The position numbers were made by a program, and so were the translations under genes. Source: Gammaproteobacteria bacterium (GTDB taxonomy: Bacteria > Pseudomonadota > Gammaproteobacteria > Burkholderiales > Rhodocyclaceae). From it: DNA of 64,000 nucleotides. Below, piece after piece: positions 10,638 to 19,222 of the stretch; position 1 is the stretch's first letter; each line of letters opens with the position of its first letter. Location: assembly GCA_018824085.1 (NCBI GenBank), contig JAHJHI010000005.1, forward strand, positions 1 to 64,000, given 5' to 3'. The notes below the pieces were generated by a model, which was not told the origin of the DNA, searched no databases, and worked only from the letters and a program-made list of their open reading frames with translations.

Positions 10638-11742
10638 ATGGAAGCAGAACGCCTCAACGCCATCGCCAATCACCTCACCGACCTGCAATCGCGGTCGGGC
10701 GAACTGCGGAGGTATCTTTGACTTCGATGCCAAGGCATCACGGCTCGAAGAAGTAGACAGCGCGCTGGAAGACCCCGCCGTCTGGAATGACGGTGCGCGC
10801 GCGCAGGAACTGGGCAAGGAGAAGCGCCAGCTCGAAGGCGTCGTGCGCACGATCGAATCGATCGATGCGCGTCTTGCGGACACTCGCGACCTGTTCGAGC
10901 TCGCGCGCGAAGAAGCCGATGAAGACACGGTCGTCGCGGTCGAGAACGACGCCACGGCGGTGGAAGGCGAACTGGCCGGGCTCGAATTCCGCCGCATGTT
11001 CAACAACCCGCAGGACCCGAGCCCCTGCTTCCTGGAAATCCAGGCCGGCGCCGGCGGCACCGAGGCACAGGACTGGGCCTCCATGCTGCTGCGCATGTAT
11101 GTGCGCTATTGCGAGCGCAAGGGTTTCGACGTCGAAGTGCTGGAAGAGTCCGAGGGCGACGTAGCGGGCATCAAGGGCGCGACCATCAAGATCACGGCCG
11201 AGTACGCCTACGGCACGCTGCGCACCGAAACCGGCATCCACCGGCTCGTGCGCAAGAGCCCGTTCGACTCCGGCGCGCGCCGCCACACGAGCTTCTCCAG
11301 CGTGTTCGTCTACCCGGAAGTCGATGACTCCATCGAGATCGACATCAACCCGGCGGACCTGCGCGTCGACACCTTCCGCGCATCCGGCGCCGGCGGCCAG
11401 CACATCAACAAGACAGACTCGGCGATCCGCATCACGCACGTGCCCAGCGGCATCGTCGTGCAGTGCCAGAGCGACCGCAGCCAGCACCGCAACCGCGCCG
11501 AGGCGATGGCCATGCTGAAGTCGCGTCTGTACGAGGCTGAACTGCGCAAGCGCCAGGGCGAGCAGCAGGCGCTGGAAGACTCCAAGACCGACATCGGCTG
11601 GGGCCACCAGATCCGCTCCTACGTGCTCGACCAGAGCCGCATCAAGGACTTGCGCACCGGCTACGAAGTCGGCAACACGCAGGCCGTGCTCGACGGCGAT
11701 CTCGACGCATTCATCCAGGCCAGCCTGAAACAGGGCGTCTGA
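10638..11742 (+). CDS. prfB: Peptide chain release factor 2 (programmed +1 frameshift)
   Basis: RF2 recognises UGA and UAA stop codons and triggers peptide release. The gene is read as 10638-10718 joined to 10720-11742, giving 367 aa, the normal length. Seen: N-terminal [19 protein letters not shown] in the first frame, the stop-recognition SPF tripeptide in [17 protein letters not shown] and the catalytic GGQ in [13 protein letters not shown]-like context ([13 protein letters not shown]). The in-frame UGA at 10719 is bypassed by autoregulated frameshifting when RF2 is scarce. It is followed after two bases by the GTG of the membrane-anchored unknown gene, so prfB may head that operon. Confidence 0.97.
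10708..10722 (+). promoter_or_regulatory. prfB autoregulatory frameshift site
   Basis: GGAGG (10708-10712), three bases, then CTT TGA C (10716-10722). This is the conserved RF2 recoding signal: an internal Shine-Dalgarno, a slippery CUU and a UGA stop. Slow termination at UGA promotes the +1 shift into the main frame. Confidence 0.95.
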
Positions 11743-11744
11743 AG

Positions 11745-12995
11745 GTGCGCGTCCTGCTGCGCGCCGTCTCCGGCGGCGCCCTGCTGTGCGTGGTCGCGCT
11801 GATCGCCGTGCTGTGGGCGGCGATCGACGACACGCCGTCGGTCGCTGTCGCGCAGCCGGTGCCCGCCGCAACGGCGGAGCGCAGCTTCCGCCGTCTGGCC
11901 GGGCACGATCCGCGCCGCCTGCAGGCAGGCGAACAGCGCACCCTGACGCTGGACGCCGACATGCTGCAGGCGCTGTTGCAGACGGCTGCGCATCGCCTGC
12001 CGGACACGCGCGCCGACGGCGTGCCGGGCGACGGCAGCCTGCTGATCCGCACCAGCACGCAGTTGCCGGCCGGTGGCTGGCTCAATGCGGAACTGTCATT
12101 CAGTGAAAGCGGCGGCGACGCGCGCATCGACGGCCTGCGCATCGGCTCGCTCGAACTGCCGGGCCCGCTCGCCCGCCGCCTCGCCCGCAGCGTCACGCCG
12201 CTGCTGTTGCAGCGCCTGGGCTACGCCGGCGACCCGGCCACCCTCACCGATACGCTGCGCGGCACGCACATGTCGGCGCGCGCCGTCTCCATCGACTACG
12301 CCGCGTCCGCGCAGGCGGTCAGCGACGGTGCGCGCGCGCTGCTGCCGGCAGGCGAAGCCGGGCGCCTCGCCGCCTACCACGACACGCTGGGCAAGGCGGT
12401 CGACGCCCAGCGCGCACGTGGCGAGCACGACGTCCTGCCGGTGCTGCAACAGCTGTTCGCGCTGGCCGCGCAACGCAGTGAAAATGGCGGCGACCGCCTG
12501 GCCGAGCAGCGCTCCGCGGTGCTCGCGCTCGCACTCTACGTGAATGGCCGCTCGCCCTCGGTCCTGCTGCCGGATGCCGCCGTGCGCCGGATTGCGCCGC
12601 ACGCACTGACGCTGCGCGGGCGCGAGGATCTGGTGCAGCACTATTCCGGTTCGGCGCTGCTGGCGCTGTACGCCGGCACGCAATGGGCCGACGCGATAGG
12701 CCTGCAGAAGGAAATGAGTGACGCCGTTTCCGGCAGCGGCTTTTCCTTCACCGACCTGCTGGCCGACCGCGCCGGCACCCGCCTTGGCGAAACGATAGCC
12801 GGCGGTGGCGACGTGGCGACACGCTTCGCCACCGGACTGCGCGTCGACCAGGTGCTGCCGCCGCTCGCCGGCCTTGCCGAATTCATGCCGGATGCCGAGT
12901 TCCGGCGCCGCTTCGGCGGTGTCGGCGCGCCCGCCTACCAGGCGGTGATCGACGACATCGAAGCGCGCATCGGCGCGCTGGATCTGTATCAATGA
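11745..12995 (+). CDS. Membrane-anchored protein of unknown function, SMC operon gene 1
   Basis: I do not recognise this 416-aa protein. It starts at GTG 11745, two bases after the prfB stop. Residues 1-28 form a single membrane anchor (RAVSGGALLCVVALIAVLWAAI), and the rest is predicted outside or periplasmic if the anchor is N-in. The first part (about 45-170) is beta-prone (TLTLDADMLQALLQTAA, AELSFSESGGDARIDGLRIGSLELPG). The second part is helical and Ala/Leu-rich with a long stretch including VLPVLQQLFALAAQRS. Its stop overlaps the ATG of the kleisin-like gene (ATGA), which ties it to the SMC complex genes. It could anchor or regulate that complex at the membrane, or it could be an unrelated neighbour. 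Confidence 0.72.
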   Translation: MRVLLRAVSGGALLCVVALIAVLWAAIDDTPSVAVAQPVPAATAERSFRRLAGHDPRRLQAGEQRTLTLDADMLQALLQTAAHRLPDTRADGVPGDGSLLIRTSTQLPAGGWLNAELSFSESGGDARIDGLRIGSLELPGPLARRLARSVTPLLLQRLGYAGDPATLTDTLRGTHMSARAVSIDYAASAQAVSDGARALLPAGEAGRLAAYHDTLGKAVDAQRARGEHDVLPVLQQLFALAAQRSENGGDRLAEQRSAVLALALYVNGRSPSVLLPDAAVRRIAPHALTLRGREDLVQHYSGSALLALYAGTQWADAIGLQKEMSDAVSGSGFSFTDLLADRAGTRLGETIAGGGDVATRFATGLRVDQVLPPLAGLAEFMPDAEFRRRFGGVGAPAYQAVIDDIEARIGALDLYQ

Positions 12996-14290
12996 GCACG
13001 CACCACGACCTGACCGAATTCCTCGCGCCCGGCGTCGAGCCGGAAGACCTGCCGGAACTCGACCGCCTGCTGCGCGCGCGCCCCATGCTGGGCGCCTTCA
13101 GCACGCTGTTCCACGGCTCCGAAGCCGAAGTGCTGTTGCGCGTCATGGTGCTGGGCGAGATCGGCCGCGTGGCCGACATGCCGCGCTGGTCGCCGGACGC
13201 GCTGCGCGCACGCTTCGCCTTCATCGACCCGGTGAAGCTGGAAACCGTGTTGCGCCGGCTGCGCGACAACGGCCTGCTGCGCGTCGCGGACGGCCAGTAC
13301 CAGCTGTCCGACACCGGCCGCAACGCCGGCGCGGCACTGGGCATGTTGCTCGAACTGTCCGGTGAGGAAGACGTCGAGCTCGGCTTCCTGACCGCGCAGA
13401 TCGCCGGGCTGCAGGCGGTCGATGGCGACACCGGCGAAGCGCTGCAGCAGTTGCTCGGCAAGCTGAACGACCTCACGCTGCACTTCGAGGACGCCATCGC
13501 CTCCGGCTCCGAATTCCGCATCCTCGGCGCGCGCCGCCGGCTGGCGGCAAACGCCCGCTGGCTGGACCGCGGCACCGCGTTGCTGCGCGAACTGCTGGCG
13601 GACGAGGACATCGCATTCGGGCGCGCCAGCCTGGCGCAGCGCATCGGCCTCGCGCAGTCTCGCCTGGCGCGCGTCGACGCCTCGTTCCAGCGCGCGCTGA
13701 ACAAGATCGAGTCGCAGCGCGTGACGCTCGGCGCGTCCGGCATTTCGTCGTCCGACGTCGCGGGCTGGCTGTGCCGGCTCGACGGCGCGGCGCTGGCCGG
13801 ACTGTGCGCCGACGCGCTCACGCCCTGCCCCGACCTCACCCTGCTCGCCGGTGCGCACGAACTGCTGGACCGCGCCGAACCGGTGGCCGCCAGCGAGCCG
13901 GTGGCCGACGGCGCCGACAGCGCACTGCCGGCACCGGACGACGCACCGCTGTCGCGCACGCTGCCGGCCGAAGACCTGCGCCTGCTGGAGCTGTTCGCCG
14001 GCCGGCTGAACCGGCTCGACGCCCCCGCCTCGCTGGCCGACGTCGTGCCCGGCGGCGGGTTCGCGCAGGCGTCCTACCGCCTGTCCCTGCTCGCGCTGCT
14101 GCGCGACGCCGATGCCGAAGCGCTGACCGGCATCGAGGCCGGCGACGGCCCGGTCGCCGACTTCCTTCGCCTGGCGCTCGACGTGCGCTTCACCGAAGCG
14201 CTGCAGCCGGTGAGCGACGACGACGTCGCCGCCATCTCCGTCGGCAGCATCACGCCGCGCGCCGCCCCTTCCCGACCCACGACTGACTGA
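12992..14290 (+). CDS. MukF/JetA/MksF-like kleisin subunit of an SMC complex
   Basis: The protein (432 aa) looks like the kleisin of a bacterial SMC complex. The N-terminus (about 1-110) has winged-helix character (VKLETVLRRLRDNGLLRVADGQYQLSDTGRNAG), and the middle (about 120-260) is a long helical region (LQQLLGKLNDLTLHFEDAIAS, RRRLAANARWLDRGTALLREL). The later half holds an acidic Ala/Pro-rich linker (about 290-325) before a final helical domain. Primary sequence similarity of kleisins is low, so the call leans on gene order: it sits directly before a small winged-helix subunit and an SMC ATPase, as in mukFEB, mksFEB and jetABC. It overlaps the upstream gene by four bases. Confidence 0.68.
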   Translation: MSTHHDLTEFLAPGVEPEDLPELDRLLRARPMLGAFSTLFHGSEAEVLLRVMVLGEIGRVADMPRWSPDALRARFAFIDPVKLETVLRRLRDNGLLRVADGQYQLSDTGRNAGAALGMLLELSGEEDVELGFLTAQIAGLQAVDGDTGEALQQLLGKLNDLTLHFEDAIASGSEFRILGARRRLAANARWLDRGTALLRELLADEDIAFGRASLAQRIGLAQSRLARVDASFQRALNKIESQRVTLGASGISSSDVAGWLCRLDGAALAGLCADALTPCPDLTLLAGAHELLDRAEPVAASEPVADGADSALPAPDDAPLSRTLPAEDLRLLELFAGRLNRLDAPASLADVVPGGGFAQASYRLSLLALLRDADAEALTGIEAGDGPVADFLRLALDVRFTEALQPVSDDDVAAISVGSITPRAAPSRPTTD

Positions 14291-14298
14291 CCCGGCCG

Positions 14299-15006
14299 AT
14301 GGAACACGAACTCCGCACCCTGACCGCCCGCCTGCTGACCCATCGCTCGCTCGCACGCACCGACGCGCTGGCGCGCCGCGCGCTGGTCGACGACACCTTT
14401 CGCCAGGCGCTCGACAACCGGCTCGCGTCGATCGGCCTGCAACTGCTGGACAATCCCTACGCCGCCCACATCGCGGTCGGCCTGTCGGAAGACATGCGCG
14501 AACCGGTGTTCGGCCAGGGCCGTGAATACGCCGCCAGCAACGTCGGCCTCACGCGCGACGAACTGGCCTGGCTCATGGTCATCTGGTCGCTCATCGTGCT
14601 GCCCAAGCGCGAGCGCCAGGTGACCCGGCGCTCGCTGCACGACGACGGCCAGAACGACATGTTCGGCGCCGAACAGCCGGTCGAGCACGGTGGCGCCGTG
14701 TCCGGCGCGCTGTCCGAGGCGTCGCTGCTGGCCGACTTCGGCACGCGCCTCGGCGGCAAGATGAAACTCAACATCGCGCTCGGCAAGCTGGCGCGGCTCG
14801 GCTTCATCGAACGGCGCGGCGGCCAGGTCGCCGAAGGCCCGTTGCTGGACGTACTGCTCGACTACCGCATCCTCGCCGACCGCGTCATCCACGGCACCCT
14901 GGCCGACGTGCTGACCGGCGCCGGCCACCGCATGCCCGAAGCCAACGCCTTCGAACTGGCGCAGGACGCCGACACCGGCGAAGACGACTCCGACACCGAA
15001 CACTGA
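14299..15006 (+). CDS. MukE/JetB/MksE-like KITE subunit
   Basis: The protein (235 aa) has the size and tandem winged-helix character of KITE subunits (MukE, MksE, JetB), which bind the kleisin and regulate the SMC ATPase. Seen: an N-terminal helical region with LVDDTFRQALDNRLASIGLQLLDNPY and a second winged-helix-like segment (KMKLNIALGKLARLGFIERRGGQVAEGPLLDVLLDY) before an acidic tail (QDADTGEDDSDTE). It lies eight bases after the kleisin-like gene and seven before the SMC gene. The fold is inferred from pattern and position. Confidence 0.7.
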   Translation: MEHELRTLTARLLTHRSLARTDALARRALVDDTFRQALDNRLASIGLQLLDNPYAAHIAVGLSEDMREPVFGQGREYAASNVGLTRDELAWLMVIWSLIVLPKRERQVTRRSLHDDGQNDMFGAEQPVEHGGAVSGALSEASLLADFGTRLGGKMKLNIALGKLARLGFIERRGGQVAEGPLLDVLLDYRILADRVIHGTLADVLTGAGHRMPEANAFELAQDADTGEDDSDTEH

Positions 15007-15013
15007 GCACCCC

Positions 15014-17803
15014 ATGTTCCACATCAAACAACTCGAACTGGTGCACTGGGACTTCTGGCGCCGATTCACGCTGCCGCTGGACGCCCAGATCATCACCATC
15101 GTCGGACCGAACGGCTCCGGCAAGACGACACTGCTTGACGCGCTGCGCACGCTGTTCGCGCTGCGCTGCTCCGGCAAGCGCGACTTCCGCCGCTACGTGC
15201 GGCGCGCCGAGCGCGACTTCGCATGGATACGCGCGGTCGTCGCCAACACGCCGAGCGGCACCGGCAAGCGCCCCTTCTTCCCGTGCATCCACGACGAGGT
15301 GACGCTGGCCTGCCGCATCCGCCGCGCCGGCGGTGACTGGACGCGCGACTACGCCATCGTCGACGGTGACGTCAGCATCGAGGCGCTGGACGACAGCAGC
15401 GACTGGGCCGGCCTGCGCGACTACCAGAACCGGCTCGCCTGGGGCGGCCTGACACCGGCCATCGCCAAGGTGCTGTCGCTGGAACAGGGCGACACCGACA
15501 AGCTGTGCGAATACTCGCCGCGCGCGCTGCTCGATCTCGTGTTCGACGTGTTCGGCGACAAGGAAGTGCTGGACAACTACCAGGCCGCGCGCGAGGAGCA
15601 GAAGAACGCCGAGCGCGAACTCGAAGGCATCGGCGTCGACCTCGAACGCCTGCGCGCGCAGGCCGAGGCGAAGCGCCTGGAAGCCGACAACTATCTGGAA
15701 TGGAAGCACCACTCGGACGAAGCGCAGGCGCTGGAAGCCGAAATCGTGCCGCGCCTCGAAGTGGCCGAACTCACGCGTGACGCCGAAGCCGAACGCAGCG
15801 GCCTGATGCAGCTGCGCGAAGACGTGCGCCGCCTCGGCGCCGAGCATGACAGCGTGTCGGCAAGGCTGGGCGCCGTGCAGGCCGAGCGCGAGAACGCGCG
15901 CGGCGCACTGGCCGCGGCACGCGAAGCCGAGAAGGCGGCGGAAGCCGCGCAGATGACGACGCACGACGCGCTGCGCGACATCGAACGCCTGCTCGACGAG
16001 GCGCGCAAGCTGCGCGAACGCGTCGCCAGCGAACACGGTGCCGACGCGCTCACGCTGGAAGCACAGCACGCCGAAGCCGAAGCCGAAGCGGCGCGGCTGA
16101 CCGGCGAGGAGCGCGCGCTGGTGCAGCGCTTCGAAGAGAAGACGACGCTGCTGCGCGCCGCACGCGACCGGCGCGGCGCGCCGAGCGACAGCGAGGTCGC
16201 GGCCTTTCGCGCCCAGCTGGACGAAGCCGGCATCGCGCACTGCGCGCTGTCCGACGTGGTCGAGGTCACCGACACCGCCTGGCAGGCTTCGCTGGAAGCC
16301 GTGCTGCGCCCGTATCGCCACCTCATCCTGCTGGAGCGCGAGGACGACCGGCACGAAGCCTGGGCACTCGGCGAACGCGCGCGCTTTCGCCACTTCATCG
16401 TCGCCGAGCGCGAAAGCGCCGCCGCGCCGCGCTCCGGCTCGCTCTCCGAAGTCGTGCGCTTTGCCGCGCCGGTGCCGCGCTGGCTGTGCGATCTGCTCGG
16501 ACGCATGCAGCGCGTGGACGATGCCGAAGCCGCGCGCACGCTGCCGCGCGACACCGAATGGATCACGCGCGACGGCTATCACCGCGAACGGCGCGGCGCG
16601 CGCCACCTCGGACGACCGGCCGAATTCCACTTCGGTGAACTGGCGCGCCAGTCACGCATCGCCGGGATCGGTGCCGACATCGCCGATCTGGATCGCGCGC
16701 TGTCGGCGCTGCGCCCGCAACTCGACGCCGCGCGCGAGAAGGTAAACGGCCTGCGCCTGCGCCTGCTCGGCCTGCAGTCGGCCAGCTTGCTCGCCGCGCG
16801 CAGCGCCGAATTCGCGCAGGCCGCCGACGCGCTGGCACCGGCGCGCGAACGCAAGGCGCAGGCAGACGCCACGCGCGACACCGCGCGCCGAGACGTGGAG
16901 CGCATCAGCGAAACGCTGCGCGGCATCGAAGTGGAAATGGACAGACGGCGCCGCGAGATCGAGGACACCGGCCGGCGCCTGCGCGACCTCAGCCACGACG
17001 CCACCCCGCGCCGCCAGGAACAGGCGCGCCGTCTGATCAGCCTGCGCTCGCGCCGCCGCGGCATGCCGGCGCACTGGCTCGACCCGCAACAGCTCGCGCA
17101 ACTGACCGAACGCTACGGCGACGCACGCGCCGCCCGGCGCGAACTGGCGCGCCTGCGCGAACTGCTGGCGCGCGGCGACTGGATCACCGAACCGACCGTG
17201 CTCACGCTGCGCGAGCGCATCAAGAGCGACCTGTCGCTGCGCGAGCAGGACTACGGCAGCCGCCAGGGCTACTGCGCCACGGCGCGCCGCCTGTCCGACG
17301 ACGCGCGCGCCGCCTACATCGCCAAGCTGCGTGTCACCGTGCGCCAGTACGGCAAGAACCTGCGCGCGCTCGGCGAACTGGCGAACGTCGGCGTGGACTG
17401 CCCGACGCCGCCGCTGGACAACGACGACCTGTCGCTGACGCAGGCCGGGCTCGACGTGCGCTTCGACTTCGACCGCAAGGGCGCCGTCGGCCTGAACGAC
17501 GGCGAAGCGTCCGGCGGCCAGCAGGTGATGAAGTCGCTCATCCTGCTCATCGCGCTGCTGATGGACGAAACGCGTCCCGGCGGCTTCGTGTTCATCGACG
17601 AGCCGTTCGCCCACCTGGACGTCGCCAACATCGACCGCGTCGGCCGCTTCCTCGGCGCCACCCGCGCGCAATACCTCATCACCACGCCGGTCACCCACAA
17701 CGCCAACGTGTTCGCGCCGGCCCAGCTCACGCTGGTCACCAGCAAGAAGGCCCCGGGCGAGAACTGGGCGCCGCCCATCGGCATCCTGAAACGCGCGAAG
17801 TGA
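15014..17803 (+). CDS. SMC-like ATPase of an MksB/JetC type condensin
   Basis: The protein (929 aa) has the complete layout of an SMC ATPase. Walker A GPNGSGKTT is at residues 31-39. A long coiled coil runs about 190-390. A compact hinge-like domain (about 395-540) includes AWQASLEAVLRPYRHLILLE around 422-442, resembling the MukB/JetC hinge. A second coiled coil (about 560-720) leads to the signature SGGQQ at 833 and Walker B FVFIDEPFAHLD at about 858. It is shorter than MukB (about 1480 aa) and JetC (about 1100) and nearest MksB in size. Such ATPases extrude or entrap DNA loops. No JetD/MksG-type TOPRIM nuclease gene follows; the next gene is an unrelated PEP-CTERM gene after about 190 bases. 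Confidence 0.88.
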   Translation: MFHIKQLELVHWDFWRRFTLPLDAQIITIVGPNGSGKTTLLDALRTLFALRCSGKRDFRRYVRRAERDFAWIRAVVANTPSGTGKRPFFPCIHDEVTLACRIRRAGGDWTRDYAIVDGDVSIEALDDSSDWAGLRDYQNRLAWGGLTPAIAKVLSLEQGDTDKLCEYSPRALLDLVFDVFGDKEVLDNYQAAREEQKNAERELEGIGVDLERLRAQAEAKRLEADNYLEWKHHSDEAQALEAEIVPRLEVAELTRDAEAERSGLMQLREDVRRLGAEHDSVSARLGAVQAERENARGALAAAREAEKAAEAAQMTTHDALRDIERLLDEARKLRERVASEHGADALTLEAQHAEAEAEAARLTGEERALVQRFEEKTTLLRAARDRRGAPSDSEVAAFRAQLDEAGIAHCALSDVVEVTDTAWQASLEAVLRPYRHLILLEREDDRHEAWALGERARFRHFIVAERESAAAPRSGSLSEVVRFAAPVPRWLCDLLGRMQRVDDAEAARTLPRDTEWITRDGYHRERRGARHLGRPAEFHFGELARQSRIAGIGADIADLDRALSALRPQLDAAREKVNGLRLRLLGLQSASLLAARSAEFAQAADALAPARERKAQADATRDTARRDVERISETLRGIEVEMDRRRREIEDTGRRLRDLSHDATPRRQEQARRLISLRSRRRGMPAHWLDPQQLAQLTERYGDARAARRELARLRELLARGDWITEPTVLTLRERIKSDLSLREQDYGSRQGYCATARRLSDDARAAYIAKLRVTVRQYGKNLRALGELANVGVDCPTPPLDNDDLSLTQAGLDVRFDFDRKGAVGLNDGEASGGQQVMKSLILLIALLMDETRPGGFVFIDEPFAHLDVANIDRVGRFLGATRAQYLITTPVTHNANVFAPAQLTLVTSKKAPGENWAPPIGILKRAK

Positions 17804-17993
17804 GCCGGCAACCGGGGATGGCGCCCCCTGAAACACCGTTGCAAGCCGTTCTGTGACAAGTCTTGACGTTCTGCGGCAGTGCAGCGTGACAGGCTATGCA
17901 GTCATCGGGGCTTCACTGACTTAAGTTATATTTGAACGGTCGTACACGGTGTCGCGACCCGCGCCACGTCACGCCAACAACGGATTCCAGATC

Positions 17994-18800
17994 ATGACCT
18001 TCCGCCTTGTTCCCCTGCTTCTTGCCACGCTGCTGCCGGGCACCTCCGCCCTCGCTGCAACGAGCCTCGCACCCTCGCTGGCCGGCCAGTACGCAGGCGG
18101 CAGCGGCGCCGACGCACTGTTCGTCAAGATCGACGACAACTGGCGCGGCAGCACGGTGCTGTGGGACGAAGCTACGCAAACCTATGGTGTCGGCCAGGCC
18201 ATCGGCAGTTTCGAGTGGGGCACCGGCGTCTGGGGCCTCGCCGACTGGAACGCGCTGATCGACGCGCCGGCCGGCCAGTCGCCGGTACTGTCGGCGTGGA
18301 GCGGCATTGCCACCACCATCAATTACGGCAACACCCTCTACAACTCGCTGTATTCGGCCCAGTGGGGGCTCACGTCGGCGATGCCGATGCCCGAGCTGCA
18401 AACGAACTGGCTGGCGCGATTCACCGGCTACATCCGCATCACGGAAGCGGACAGCTACAACTTCAGCGTGCTGTACGACGACGGATTCCTCTTCAACCTG
18501 ATCGGCGAGAACAGCGAGACGCTGTCGATCGGACAGGACGGCGTGAACCCGCGCGACCGCCTCGGCTTCGCCGACGACATCCTGCTCGACGTCGGCCTGT
18601 ACCGATTCGAACTGGCGGCCTACAACCGGCTCGAAGCCGGCGTGGCCGACCTGCGCTGGACGCGCGGCGGCGGCGGCTGGGAGCTGGTGCCGGCCGACCA
18701 TCTCGTGACCTCGCCGCTGCCGGTGCCCGAGCCCGCCACCTGGCTCATGCTGGCGGGCGGTCTTGGCGTGCTCGCGGCAGCCACGCGCCGGCGGCGCTGA
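17994..18800 (+). CDS. PEP-CTERM protein with PA14-like domain
   Basis: The protein (268 aa) has a signal peptide (MTFRLVPLLLATLLPGTSALA) and a central beta-rich domain with a PA14-like segment (TGYIRITEADSYNFSVLYDD, then LRWTRGGGGWELVPADHL). The C-terminal sorting signal is VPEPATWLMLAGGLGVL followed by TRRRR. PA14 domains often bind carbohydrate. The gene ends in TGATG, so it overlaps pgaD by one base and should be translated with the poly-N-acetylglucosamine genes. A role in binding or organising that polysaccharide is a fair inference. ATG 17994 is the start of the signal peptide; the upstream in-frame ATG lacks family support. Confidence 0.85.
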   Translation: MTFRLVPLLLATLLPGTSALAATSLAPSLAGQYAGGSGADALFVKIDDNWRGSTVLWDEATQTYGVGQAIGSFEWGTGVWGLADWNALIDAPAGQSPVLSAWSGIATTINYGNTLYNSLYSAQWGLTSAMPMPELQTNWLARFTGYIRITEADSYNFSVLYDDGFLFNLIGENSETLSIGQDGVNPRDRLGFADDILLDVGLYRFELAAYNRLEAGVADLRWTRGGGGWELVPADHLVTSPLPVPEPATWLMLAGGLGVLAAATRRRR

Positions 18801-19213
18801 TGCAGCGCGCGCCGCTCAAGGGCGGCGTCCGGCGTCTGCTGCACGCTGTCGTCGTCATCGCCGGCTGGTTGCTGTTCGCGTGGGCGTGGTCGCTCGTCCT
18901 GCGCGACCTGCCGGACTATGGACTGCTGGCCTGGCTGATTGGCGCCACCCTCGTCGTGTGTCCGGCCATCACGCTGTACTGGGTGCTGCACAACCGCGCC
19001 ATCTTCCGCGCGAAAGGCCCGCGCACGCACGCGCTGGAAGCACATGCCGACTATGCGCAGGACTGGAACGGCCACGAGGTGGTGGCGGACTGGGACGTGC
19101 TGCGCGGCGCGCGCATCACCGTCGTCGGCATCGTGAATCAGCGCAAGATCTACCGCTCGCTCGCCGCCCGTCCGGCACAGCCCGAACTGACGCGCCTGTT
19201 CGGCAAAGGTTAG
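18800..19213 (+). CDS. pgaD: PgaD-like inner-membrane subunit of PNAG synthase
   Basis: The protein (137 aa, the same length as E. coli PgaD) has two membrane segments near residues 13-35 (LHAVVVIAGWLLFAWAW) and 43-62 (LLAWLIGATLVVCPAITLYW), with a soluble tail containing RIYRSL-like sequence. PgaD partners with the glycosyltransferase PgaC in the inner membrane; in E. coli cyclic-di-GMP binds the PgaC/PgaD pair. The gene begins within the stop of the PEP-CTERM gene and lies nine bases before pgaC. The match is from size, topology and position next to an unmistakable pgaC. Confidence 0.8.
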   Translation: MQRAPLKGGVRRLLHAVVVIAGWLLFAWAWSLVLRDLPDYGLLAWLIGATLVVCPAITLYWVLHNRAIFRAKGPRTHALEAHADYAQDWNGHEVVADWDVLRGARITVVGIVNQRKIYRSLAARPAQPELTRLFGKG

Positions 19214-19222
19214 TCTGTCCGC

